From positions 186,001-250,000 of the forward strand of contig NW_026252104.1 of assembly GCF_025399195.1 (NCBI RefSeq): DNA of 64,000 bases. The letters run 5' to 3'. Position numbers and translations under genes: made by a program. This document shows positions 22,640-32,592 of this stretch, in pieces; the first letter of the stretch is position 1; every line of letters begins with the position of its first letter. Below the pieces are notes generated by a model. It was not told the DNA's origin. It worked only from the letters and a program-made list of their open reading frames with translations, and made no database searches. This stretch comes from Umbelopsis ramanniana AG (Eukaryota; Mucoromycota; Umbelopsidomycetes; Umbelopsidales; Umbelopsidaceae).

Positions 22640-23930
22640 AAACGTGACAATTTGTGGAGGTCGAAGATCGATTGCCTTACCTCTCTATCTCCACGTAGCC
22701 ACTTGTAGTTTGGTATCACCAGACTTGGCCGCACTCCAAAGTTCAAAGTTCAACAGCACAGTTAAATTCAGTTGTGACAGCAGGACACACGTTACCCTTC
22801 ACATTGGCGTTGAATTATGTTCCGGGATGGCACAGGCTGAGGCGCCTACCTGCGATTGTTCCCTCGGGTGCTTGCTGCAAATGAAATACTTCACAATACA
22901 ACGATGTTTCTCCAATTTGTAAATTGCTAGCCGTTCCATTGATAATAGCTGCATAACCTTGTATAACCCACTTTTCGTATCAATGCTAGGTCATATAATG
23001 CTTCTTCGACCAAAGATGCATTATTACGAGTCAACAAATACTCTGTTACTAAAATTGGTAATCGCTTGCCAAAATGATGCATAGCGACTTCATTACTCTA
23101 TCAGAGACAACTTACGTTTGGTATCCAGCCTCCTCCTTAACAGTCAGGGATATTATAAAGGTATTACTTCCGTCCGAAGACCACAGTTAGCAAAGCTTTC
23201 AAGGCTTGTTAAATATCACTTGATTATTCTGATCTGCATTTGTCTCATCTTCCACTCTTGCTGCGTTGGCTGCGCATACGACATCCCTCACGTTCATTTA
23301 CTTTAAATATGATTGTTCGTTGTTTTTCTATGTTGATGTTGAATTTCAGGTGCATTATTTATTATAAGATACTATTATTTCTTCTCGTGCTTCTAAAGAC
23401 CTTCTATGAGTTGTTACAGAAAGTTAATCAATGCTTCGTGCGAGCGTCGATTCGAATTGTAGAGTAAGCTTTTGAAGTCAAATTTCTCTCGACTATAAAT
23501 TACCTTGAGGTACGTCATCTAATGATCGATTACAACAGCTTTTTGCTAAAAAGCAGATCTATAAGGGTTCTTCAGCCGGTCCGATCTTTTGCTTGTCAAC
23601 CTTTCTTGCGATGGCTTTGCTCTTTTGTCTTTACGATATTGCATTTTTATTTAATCATCATAGTTCCTCCTACATTCGTATGTCCATAATGCCAGCCTCT
23701 TCTTCTTCGCTAATTTCTTCTTCGTCCAAAAATCTTCGGTTAAGAATTTGCATATCTCATGATCGAATTTCTTCTAATTCAACCATGTCAACATCATGAA
23801 CAGGAGCATCACTAATCAATTGTTTTGCTCTATTTAATGTATTGCTAGAAAAAAAAAAGGAGGAATACCAAAGGGGCTACAGTTTGTTTATTGACGGGAA
23901 GCCATACCTAATCTCATTCCGGCTTACGCA
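22640..23930 (-). pseudogene. Degraded protein-coding stretch, family unknown
   Basis: On the minus strand, several protein-like runs are broken by stops and frame changes. Near 23830-23660: NTLNRAKQLISDAPVHDVD and an acidic run RRFLDEEEISEEEEAG with TGA and TAG stops between or after them. Near 23600: RKDKRAKPSQERLTSKRSDR. Near 23130: DGSNTFIISLTVKEEAGYQ. Near 23040: VTEYLLTRNNASLVEEALYD, then in another frame KWVIQGYAAIINGTASNLQI and GETSLYCEVFHLQQAPEG. No set of introns I tried joins them. It could be a decayed host gene or the remains of a mobile element; I do not recognise it. Confidence 0.4.
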
Positions 23931-24245
23931 GGTCCAACAGCAGGGATGTTGTACGCCATGTATTGGGTTATTTGGATTGTTCGAAGCTTTGTGATTGTGT
24001 AATGGTATATGAAAAAGCTTTCAAGCAGATAGATTAAAGTGATCGAACAATTTCTCCAAAGTTGGCGAGTGTTGTTCTTTTTGAATGGAAAGATTAAAAC
24101 GGCGCGGATATTGCCTACCATAAAATGTAACTTGTCAATCGAAAACAACCCACTACCAATTGTTGTGTCACCACAAAACCCAAATACTTTTCCGTCATTT
24201 TACTGAATTGACCTTTTGTTCTTATCTTCTTTCGCATTCACAATC

Positions 24246-26385
24246 ATGGCGGAATTTTCAGGTAATGATCCATCCCAGGATGGATCTAACCCAAGACCAC
24301 AGGCTCCAAGGAACATACATCCTTCACAGTTTGCTCGGTCTGACCAGTACCATGAGTCCTTGGGACCCCATTATGATCCAGAGACAGATATGTTTCTGGG
24401 CGACAGCCCACAGTCCCTCAAGCACAAAATAGGCAGTTTTGTAGGCTCCTATTCAAGGACGTCCATGACCTTCATGGCCGAAAATTTGTCGATACCCGTC
24501 TCTGCTGTAAGTTTTATGGAAAATTAAACTTCTTTCCCAGTCAACAAACCATAACTGACTACTGGTCCGGTTTCAGACGAGACATTTAGAGGATGATAAC
24601 GACTTCGATAGACAATCAGTGATGACCCATTTATCACGATGGGATTCAAGGTGAGTTTCGTCTTACGTACAAATTGAGAGAGATATACTTAGTTGGCTGA
24701 TTCAATAACGTAAACACACTACCGCCTTGCAGAAGAGATACCTATCCGAATATTGAGATCGAGCGTCGTTCAAGTGCGGGATCATACGGCGTAGGAGAGT
24801 ACACTCCGCTGCTGCTACCAAAGCTGGACAAAATCCCGACTATATCCATTACATCCATTGCTGAAGACTATCATTTTGATCCGCACTCCATTCAAGGGGC
24901 TGCTCAAAAATCATCGTACATGCAATCTGTATTTAATTCCATCAACATCCTTATCGGCATTGGTATTCTGTCACTGCCCCTTGGATTTAAGGTGAGGTTC
25001 AAGCTGACTTTGTATGAAGTGTTGTCTCTGGCGTCCATAACAAGGATTTTTGATAGTGCGCTGGGTGGGTCGTTGGTTCCGCGGTATTTGCATTTTGCTG
25101 TGGCTTGACGATGTATACGGCCAAATTGCTATCCAAATGTTTGAGTCGTGGTGAGAATTCTCGCACCTACGGCGACATGGGTGATGCTGCTTTTGGCTTT
25201 CGCGGTCGTGTGCTCGTCTCTATGTTGTTTTTGACGGAGTTGATAACTTCTAGGTAAGTAACTTAAAAACCCTTTGCGTAAACACAAACCCAACTATGAA
25301 AAAAAATAACAGAAGAAAATAGTGTGGCTCTCGTGGTTCTGTTAGGCGACGGTATTCAGTCCCTCGTTCCAGGGTATGACACATTGGTTGTTCGTTGTAT
25401 ATCGTGGTTTATCGTCACCCCAATGTTATTCCTACCTGTGAGACAGCTATCATACACTAGCTTGTTCGGTATCATCAGTGCCGCCGCCCTGTTGGTAATT
25501 CTCATCTATGACGGACTTACAAAATCGCATGCACCTGGAAGTTTACTTGAACCTGCCGTAAGTGTCTTTCTCGTGGATATCAATGATTCGATGACTACAT
25601 GATCTGATTCCCTCCTCCCGTATAGGATACATCGATCTGGCCATCGGAGTGGAACACCGTTCCTCTTAGTTTTGGATTGATCATGGCGGGGTTTGCGGGA
25701 CATGCTGTTCTGCCGTCAGTACACCATGATATGGAGGAGCCAAAAGAATATAACAAGATGGTAAATACCACATACGTAATTGTTACAGCGGTATATGCTT
25801 TGATGGCTTCTGCCGGTTATGCCATGTTTGGTTCTGCAACAATGGAAGAGGTAAGGGGTGAACTATTTGCAATTTTTAAGGTGGTTGTTGTTAATGTACC
25901 TTCTGCTTTCTTAACCCGTGTTTCTCCGCATCAATTTTTTCTAGATCACACAAAATATATCAGCCACTCCTGGATACAATCAAGCTTTAAATCGATTTGC
26001 TGTTATTCTTATCGCTCTCAACCCAATAGCCAAATATGCCTTGACGCTCAATCCGGTCAATTTAACCTGGGAAATTTGGCTGTTTAGTAGTGATAATATT
26101 GATCACTTCTGCGGTGGCGATCGCCGCAAAGTTGTGAAGGTTTTCGGCAAGATGCTTGTCAGCGCTTTTGTAGTTACGCTTGCCTATTTAATACCCGGAT
26201 TCGACAAAGTCATGGCACTTCTCGGAGCCTTCTTCTCCGTCACGATCTCCGGTAGCTTTCCTTTGTTGTGTCACATGAAGCTATTCCATGACACGATGCC
26301 CAAATGGGAATTGGCGTTGAATGTCGTCCTCTTTGCTGTATCCGTTTCAATGGCCATCCTTGGTACCGCATGGAGTTTTATGTAA
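24246..26385 (+). CDS. AVT-type amino-acid transporter (AAAP family)
   Basis: Vacuolar amino-acid/proton transporter of the Avt1 type. A long hydrophilic N-terminus (about 220 aa, with HIPSQFARS-like and DSSRRDTYPNIEIERR segments) precedes the first membrane helices: MQSVFNSINILIGIGILSLP is the AAAP fingerprint. Further helices include CLYFCGG-type sequence (lost between exons near 25090), VLVSMLFLTELITS-like, ISAAALLVILIYDGL, LIMAGFAGHAVLPSVHHDM and AVYALMASAGYAMFGSAT, then the last helices to GTAWSFM at the stop. About 560 aa in some nine exons. The N-terminal extension is typical of fungal Avt1 and is thought to regulate. The start at 24246 is the first in-frame ATG. Confidence 0.9.
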
Positions 26386-26759
26386 ATGATCTTTAATGTA
26401 AATAAACTCTGTGTATTCATCAGCACACCACCCCAACTTCTTTGAAGGTTAAAATGAAAAAAAAAAAAAAAAAAAATTGGTGATGAGATTTTGATAATAT
26501 TTTCAATATGAGCGGCTAGAATGTTGATCGAAATAGGGTTGGATATCATCTGAATTGTGAGATGGAGGAAGGGTATGCTTCAGGCCATGGAAAGAAAAAG
26601 GTCCTTAAAGCATGAATAGAATAGGGACATACCAATCTCAGACTACCGTTAACAAGACGTGTGCAAAAGTAAGTTGGATGAAAATTTGGAAAAGTTACAG
26701 ACGAATATTTAGAAAATGAAAATAAAAAGCGAAGAAAAATGTTCCATTCCTCAAATATT
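26386..26759. other. Convergent 3' region
   Basis: 374 bp between the transporter (+) and the GSKIP gene (-). Holds a 20-nt A-run near 26457. Nothing else seen. Confidence 0.4.
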
Positions 26760-27418
26760 TTAAGAATTCCAGTTGGGCTGACCTAAAGCGGCTGTAGAGT
26801 CATCGTTCAGAAGGGCGATGATCGCTTCCTGGCTCATGGGTTGTTGGTTGCCTTGGTTAAGATGTCCCTGCGGCTGTTGGTTATTGCTGGTGGATGGTGC
26901 ATTGATGTTGGCTAATTTGTTATAAAGTGCTTCTTGGAACTTGGCTTGGAACATGGGGGAAATCGACATAAGAAGACTTTCCATCGTTTCAAATGGTTTA
27001 TAGAGTGTAGCTTCAATGTGCTCCAAAACGGATTTAGTGGTTTCAAATGAGTAAATTGGAGAGCAGGATAGGACCTGAATAAGCGCGAATAAATCAGAAT
27101 CCGATGGGACGGGTAATCAGAATATGGGTAGGCATGGGAACGGTGATATGGTTATTTTTTTGAAATATTCCAAGGTAGCAGTTCCTAGTACATCCAGCCC
27201 AACCATGCTATGAAGAGAGCAAAAAAAATAAAACATACCTTATAACCTTGATCGTCAACTTCTATGATAACTAGAATGCCTTCTAGAATGGTCAGGTCCA
27301 GCCGGCCAATATAGTTTTCCTCGTCCTTCACAAAGATGGCTGCAGATCCCGGGACAATACCAAAGTCATAATCCTTTGTAATAGATTCAAGCTCCTCAGA
27401 TAACGAGGCGGCCCTCAT
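26760..27418 (-). CDS. GSKIP-domain protein
   Basis: Small protein of the GSKIP fold (DUF727), which in animals binds GSK3-beta and PKA. Two exons, about 155 aa. The first (ATG 27418) gives ELESITKDYDFGIVPGSAAI and GRLDLTILEGILVIIEVDDQ, matching the family beta strands. The intron uses GTATGT near 27236 and ends with ATTCAG near 27075. The second exon holds YKPFETMESLLMSISPMFQA and KFQEALYNKLANI, equivalent to GSKIP 'FETLYALLDSLSPxYxxxFG'. A Gln/Asn-rich tail follows (NNQQPQGHLNQGNQQPMSQE). The Gln-rich tail is not in the human protein. Partner kinase in fungi is unproven. Confidence 0.78.
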
Positions 27419-27611
27419 GATCAGTCACTCTTAAGTTTCAGTTCGAGAATGCGGTGCTGAAAAAGAATGAATAACCTTTAACTGCCAACTTTGTCGTTAT
27501 GTGAACTCCTGCAAACCAGGTGCTGACAAAAATGGACAGCCTATTTTCGGGAGGCTACCGTGACTGCCTATACAAATAAGACACCAGACCCATATGATTC
27601 AACTTGATTGA
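27419..27611. promoter_or_regulatory. Bidirectional promoter, GSKIP / NFKBIL1
   Basis: Only 193 bp separates the two divergent start codons, so both promoters must share this interval. No TATA box is evident. Confidence 0.5.
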
Positions 27612-28520
27612 ATGCCCTTGTCCAAACTATCTTTCAAGAGACACAAGAAAAGGCAACATGAAAGTCAAGACGGTCACACGGATAATATAGCCGACGAAGA
27701 ATATGCTTCTAGCAGCAAGAAGAAAAAGAAGCATAAGCGACATAAATCTCACAAATCAAAGCACAGTCACCATTCTTATAAACCACCCATCATCAACGAT
27801 GACATAGAAGGATGGGTACCCCCTTCTGATTCTATTAAAAGGGACGAAACTGAGTGGAACGAAAGGCTTTTTGATGCGATGGTAGACGATGAAGGCCAAG
27901 ATTTCCATTCTTCACGCTTCGACTCTTATTGGCAACCTACACCCGGCGATGTTCCCACCGGTAGCCAAAGCGTAAACCAAATGACGGATGAAGAATACCG
28001 ACAGTATATGGTTAGTGAAATGTATAAGCGAACGCATGCAGATGAAATACGTATCGAGGAAGAGAGACGAGAAAAACGGAAGAAGGCGAAGGAAGCTAAG
28101 GAAAAGGCCAAAGCTGAAGCCAAAGAACAAGAAGCTAAGCGTGAGCGTGAACGCGAGGCCGTTAGAAAACTTCGACAGCTTCAGAAAATGGGATCTTCAA
28201 GGAAAAAGTATATGTCAAACTGGGAGGCGTTGGATATTGCGTCCACTACAGTAAAGCGCTTACGACTCAACGATATACCTTGGCCATTTGTCGGCTCCGA
28301 GGTTTCCAAGATCGCTGTCAAGGAATTCTTGTTATATGACATACAGGATTTGGCAGAACAGAAAAAAATCATTCGAAAAGAGCAACTAAGGTATCACCCG
28401 GATAAATTTATGCAAAAGATATCTGCTCGATTGGTGGATGACGTGGAAGAACGCAAGTTGATCAGTGATAGAATCAATCACATTTCAAGTTGTTTGAATG
28501 ACATTTGGAAAGAACTGTAG
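27612..28520 (+). CDS. NFKBIL1-like nuclear protein with HPD motif
   Basis: Intronless, 302 aa. The N-terminus is a Lys/His-rich nuclear-type stretch (KKKKKHKRHKSHKSKHSHHS). The middle holds a conserved segment (DDEGQDFHSSRFDSYWQP) and a long charged helix (RREKRKKAKEAKEKAKAEAK). The C-terminal domain matches the end of NF-kappa-B inhibitor-like protein 1: LRLNDIPWPFVGSEVSKIAV, then IRKEQLRYHPDKFMQKISAR, where HPD in a helix-loop setting resembles a J-domain. The ankyrin repeats of the human protein are absent. NFKBIL1 has been linked to pre-mRNA splicing; that is the likely setting here, as a fungus has no NF-kappa-B. Confidence 0.8.
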   Translation: MPLSKLSFKRHKKRQHESQDGHTDNIADEEYASSSKKKKKHKRHKSHKSKHSHHSYKPPIINDDIEGWVPPSDSIKRDETEWNERLFDAMVDDEGQDFHSSRFDSYWQPTPGDVPTGSQSVNQMTDEEYRQYMVSEMYKRTHADEIRIEEERREKRKKAKEAKEKAKAEAKEQEAKREREREAVRKLRQLQKMGSSRKKYMSNWEALDIASTTVKRLRLNDIPWPFVGSEVSKIAVKEFLLYDIQDLAEQKKIIRKEQLRYHPDKFMQKISARLVDDVEERKLISDRINHISSCLNDIWKEL

Positions 28521-28844
28521 ATAAATTGGTAGACATTTAGTACCCTCAGTGTAAAATATTCATAAATCCTTATAGATTATAATTTTACTTCAATACATTC
28601 GTCATACATATTGTGTTTACGAAATTGATTGTCGTACAGCTTAGCTTGGAATAAGTACATCTGATAAGCTGAGGCAGAAGAATAGAATGCAAAACCCGAT
28701 ATGTACGGAGAAGAGCTTTGCGAAGGGCACGGAACCAATTCACACTTGTCATATAGATCACTATTCACGAATTGGTACAATATTACAGGTTTATGTTGAT
28801 TCAATCATTCTACCTTTGCTTTTTTCAACAGTATAATAAAACTT

Positions 28845-30208
28845 TTAAACATCATCGTCAATATATCTCCAGATATTGACTAATCCATCATCACCGCCTG
28901 ACGCCAACCAATCACTGTGTTTTTCAGTCGGGAACCAGCTAACGCTATTGATGTCAGACACGCCATGAGCATCGGATACTGAAGCGCTAATATCCCATGT
29001 TGGCGCATTGACGGCTTGAGCCGAGGATACCTAGTAAAAAGATATCACTGTTAGACACCTTCAATGTTGTGGTCTGACATATTCACAACTTCTTACCTCA
29101 GTAAAGATCTTGATGTGGTTATCCCCGCTAGCACTAGCGACGCGGCCATGGACTTTAGACCATGAAACAGAATAGATACAGCGTTCGTGCTGACCTGAAA
29201 TAGTACATATGTTTTTCCACTTTGAGGTGTTACCAGGTGTCGCAACACCCTCAGGGTTGTTAGGCTTATACTGCTTCCAGAATCTCAGTGTGGTGTCATC
29301 AGAAGCAGAAACTGCAAAATTATTTTGTGTCAGAGAGGAAGTCCTTTTGCAGGATGAGTGTATGCTGAGATGTGTTTACCGATTTGCTCTCCTGTCTTAT
29401 CGAAATCGATGGACCAAATGGTGGAGGTATGTCCTTGCAGGGTATCAGAGCAATACCAATCATCGTCGTCTTCACGCCATATTTTGATGGTATCGTCGTA
29501 ACTTGCAGACGCAAGAACTTCCTCATGTGGATGCCATGCTACCATCTTGACGTCTTGAGAGTGCTCTTGCAGGACACTAAGGCATTCAAAATCGTTGTCT
29601 GCCTCCACTAAGAAACAGTGATCCAATGAGTCTTCCAGCTATTGACAGTTCGTCTCTGTTTGTTCCTCATTGTCATCTATCCTATCCTTACCTTCCCAAA
29701 TCCATACACTTTTATCTCTGCTGCAGGTGGCAAGCAAAGATCCATTTGCTGACCAAGCAACTGATTTCGTTTCGTTTTCGTGGCCTTCGAGCGTTGCAAC
29801 GCATTCCCACTCTTTATCTCGTTCTTCGTATTCCCAAACACCAGTTGTTGAATCGAAACTGGCAGTTGCGAGCTCTTTGCCATTCGGTGCCCAAGCAACA
29901 CTGCGAATGGTTCGTTTATGCGCACCATCTAAAACATCGACACAATCCCATTTCGAGGTATCGGAATGAGAGGTGTTGGCCCATATCCGAACGGTTTTGT
30001 CTCCGGAGCAGGTAGCTAGCATATTGCCGTTTGGGCTCCAAGCAACCTGCCAGACTCTGTCATTATGACCTAAGGGTGTAATCAGTTATTAGCAGAAGAA
30101 AGTGTATGACGGAAGCGATTTCAGTGCAGCACCCTACAAACATATAGTCGTTGCAATTTATAGTTTGCTCTTACCTTTGAGTTGTGCAACAAGTTCCAAT
30201 CGTGGCAT
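28845..30208 (-). CDS. CIAO1/Cia1, WD40 subunit of the cytosolic Fe-S targeting complex
   Basis: Seven-bladed WD40 protein that, with MMS19 and CIA2, hands Fe-S clusters to cytosolic and nuclear apoproteins. The start at 30208 gives [20 protein letters not shown], the usual opening. Repeats are plain: [80 protein letters not shown], then [26 protein letters not shown] and [15 protein letters not shown]. The end is RYIDDDV at 28845. About 350 aa, six exons. The HRTIRSVAW blade ([13 protein letters not shown]) is diagnostic. Convergent with NFKBIL1, 324 bp apart. Confidence 0.94.
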
Positions 30209-30357
30209 GTTAGTTGTGCACCAGCCAGTGACAAAAAATAAGATACGATTGATCAAAGTCCCTTTGTCAGAAATTCAAATTTAAGCAAGCCACCAATCTG
30301 TAATTACAGTATGAGTTCTGAGTTACCGTTTCACCCATATTCCCTACCATTACGACT
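30209..30357. promoter_or_regulatory. Bidirectional promoter, CIAO1 / SCOC
   Basis: 149 bp between divergent ATGs. AT-rich; no clear element. Confidence 0.45.
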
Positions 30358-30799
30358 ATGACAGAACCGACTTGGGATGAAGAAGATTCAGGAGAGAGGG
30401 AGCATCTTGTAAGGTAAAAGCGAGTGTCTATTGACAGGACGTGCCTACACATTCTCCCTGCTTACCATTTAGAAATCTTGTAGCAAAGTCTTGGAACTTC
30501 AAGGCTCTTTGCGAGGTAGCCAACGCGATGCAAAAGAGACGCCTGCTATTCAATTTCGTTAATCCCTCTTTCTTATAGCTCTCATATCTCGAGTTGATTC
30601 TGCCCAGAGCGAATACCAATCACTTAGCCATGAAAATCAAATGCTTCAAAAGTATATTAATAACTCCCTGACCTCCACAGCGGTATTTGGTGCTACAGGA
30701 GGGGCTATTGGAAATCTCAGCACACAAGGCAGCACTGGAAGCAGTGTTCCAGATGCAAGTTCCGGAAAACCTGCGAGTGGTTCGAACGCTTCGCGCTAG
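30358..30799 (+). CDS. Short coiled-coil protein (SCOC-like)
   Basis: Small Golgi coiled-coil protein; animal SCOC binds ARL1 and takes part in autophagy and traffic. Three exons, about 102 aa: 30358-30413, a 32-nt exon 30484-30515, and 30579-30799. The joined frame reads MTEPTWDEEDSGEREHLVSK, VLELQGSLRALISRVDSAQS, EYQSLSHENQMLQKYINNSL. It aligns with human SCOC 'NQVLELQHTLEDLSARVDAV' and 'KLKSENQVLGQYIENLM', including the same coil register. The tail is Gly/Ser-rich and low in complexity. Exon joins were chosen to keep this match; other joins break it. No single frame carries it, so gene finders may miss it. Confidence 0.8.
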
Positions 30800-30990
30800 T
30801 GTAAACTCCATCTTGTACATTGCACACCACTGAAACTCCTCAACCACCAGTATACCGCGATAGCCAATTGTATAACATTATTTTTTGACGACACATTATC
30901 ATCTATTCGGCTCACTAAAGTGAATGAATGGCAACAAATCTAGTACATTTGCTCAAGTCATCAGCGGGACAAAACCATCTCGCTTTACAA

Positions 30991-32488
30991 TCAATCGTCG
31001 CTTTCATTATCCACTGCAACTACAACATCATTTAGACTCTCTCTACTTAATTCCCGTTCCTTCAATTTCTTGATCCGCTTTTCTTCATCTGCTTTCTCTC
31101 TTTCCGCTTGCCGCTTCTTATATCTGTAACCACTCGTGTTAATGACAGTAACCGTATATAAAGTTTAGGAATAGGCACGTACATTGAAGAGTCGGGATTC
31201 TTGGCTGGATTTGCACAAGATCTTAGTCGACGATCAATCGTTTTGGCTTCGTCTGTGGTAACCAACTTAAATTTGCTCAAAACGCCGGCAATATCGTCTT
31301 TGATATTTATTAGCATGGCCTTTTGATCTGCGAATCGAAGGTCAATGTAACTAGGAACAGAATGTCAGTAGGGACGCTCGACAGACGATGATTATTTGAG
31401 GTTCAAGAGTCGCATACCGGTTGATAGATTCTTCAATAGTTGGTTCACTATCCGCCACCATAAAAGCCGCCAGTGCAATTTGAGACGGTTGATAAATGAA
31501 TGGTACGTCCGTTAGGACCAGTTTGGATATGATTGCTTGTGCCTTGTTGTAGAGAGATTTTAAGCTTTTCATTTCTGTAATGACAGACTTATCCTAGATA
31601 TTAATATGCAGTCATTGCAATACGCCATCGGGATGAACAAAATGTACCTGTAGATCCAAGTAAAGACCATATGCTGCACGATAGGGGTGATATATACAAT
31701 ATTCAAATTTGAGACCTTGTGATACTATGAACTCCAGGTTCAATACACTGTCAGCTGAAGGAACACGCAGCTTTTGACAAAACTCGTCTATAGACAGACG
31801 CTCGTTTTCAGCTTTGGTGGCCAAGAACAAGCAAGTATATCTGTTGAAAGATTGAAATTAGACAAAGTAAGCCGTAGTCTTTGACAAAAAGCTCGTTGCT
31901 TACAAAACATCTTTAGGGTGATAGTCCATAACCGTGTTGTTGAGGAAAAATCGCTTCATGTACATTACCGCTGTATACTGTGGACAATTTTACTTTTAGT
32001 CAAAAGATTGCAGTTGTCGGCTGTACTCAGCATGTTTAAACTTACCATTACGACATCAGGTAACTTGACCATTTTGCACATAGTCTGTAAGCGAGATTCG
32101 TAAAATATGCAAAGAGATAACTCTTCGTCAACGTTCAAGAACTGCAGGGTATCCTTGCTGTTGCTTGAATCTTTACTGGCTTCCTGTGAGGAGTTGATTA
32201 TTGTATCAGTTCATGCTTCACGTTGTATTCTTTCTGTCGAGAAAACCGAAAGTACATGTGTGCATAGATTTTCTGGTTCTCACAAACTCATTGACTACGT
32301 ACCAATTCCTGGTCGTAGTTTGTCTTCACTCTCTCCACTGCCGTAGCGTTGGCTGTATCTCGAATGTCGTGAAGTTGAGCGTGGCTAAAACGCCAGTGCC
32401 GAAATTGAGAGCTTTGTTCATAAAGTAAAGGAAGAGCTCCCGAAGCAGGAATTTCTCCTGTCAATGTGCTGTCTCCTGTTGTAGCCAT
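30991..32488 (-). CDS. Cyclin H (TFIIH/CAK cyclin, Ccl1-like)
   Basis: Regulatory partner of CDK7/Kin28 in TFIIH, which phosphorylates the RNA polymerase II tail. The start at 32488 gives MATTGDSTLTGEIP; FRHWRFSHAQLHDIRDTANA matches the cyclin H helix that precedes the box ('xxWTFxxExxLxxLR'). The first cyclin fold contains KLPDVVMYTAVMYMKRFFLN and KDVLYTCLFLATKAENERLS. Then FIVSQGLKFEYCIYHPYRAA (family 'LxFxLxVHNPYRPLEG'), and the second fold with PSQIALAAFMVADSE. A basic C-terminal helix (KKRQAEREKADEEKRIKKL) and an acidic end (NESDD) close it. About 400 aa over seven or so exons. Confidence 0.92.
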
Positions 32489-32592
32489 ACTGCAGCGTTT
32501 CCGTTGAACGGAAGCGCTATTGATTCTGCTGTTCCTCGAAATTTCAGGCTTGCAAGTGACTGCTCCAATTTTTCAACAAAAAGTCTCTTGCT
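32489..32592. promoter_or_regulatory. Bidirectional promoter, cyclin H / PPR protein
   Basis: Just 104 bp lies between the divergent ATGs. Both transcripts must start within it or within the partner's 5' end. No TATA box seen. Confidence 0.5.

Noticed and set aside
29626-30015. Plus-strand 129-codon frame within CIAO1
   Set aside because: Antisense to clear WD40 repeats.
30770-30800. GGTTCGAAC resembling a tRNA T-arm
   Set aside because: It lies in the SCOC coding tail and no cloverleaf forms around it.
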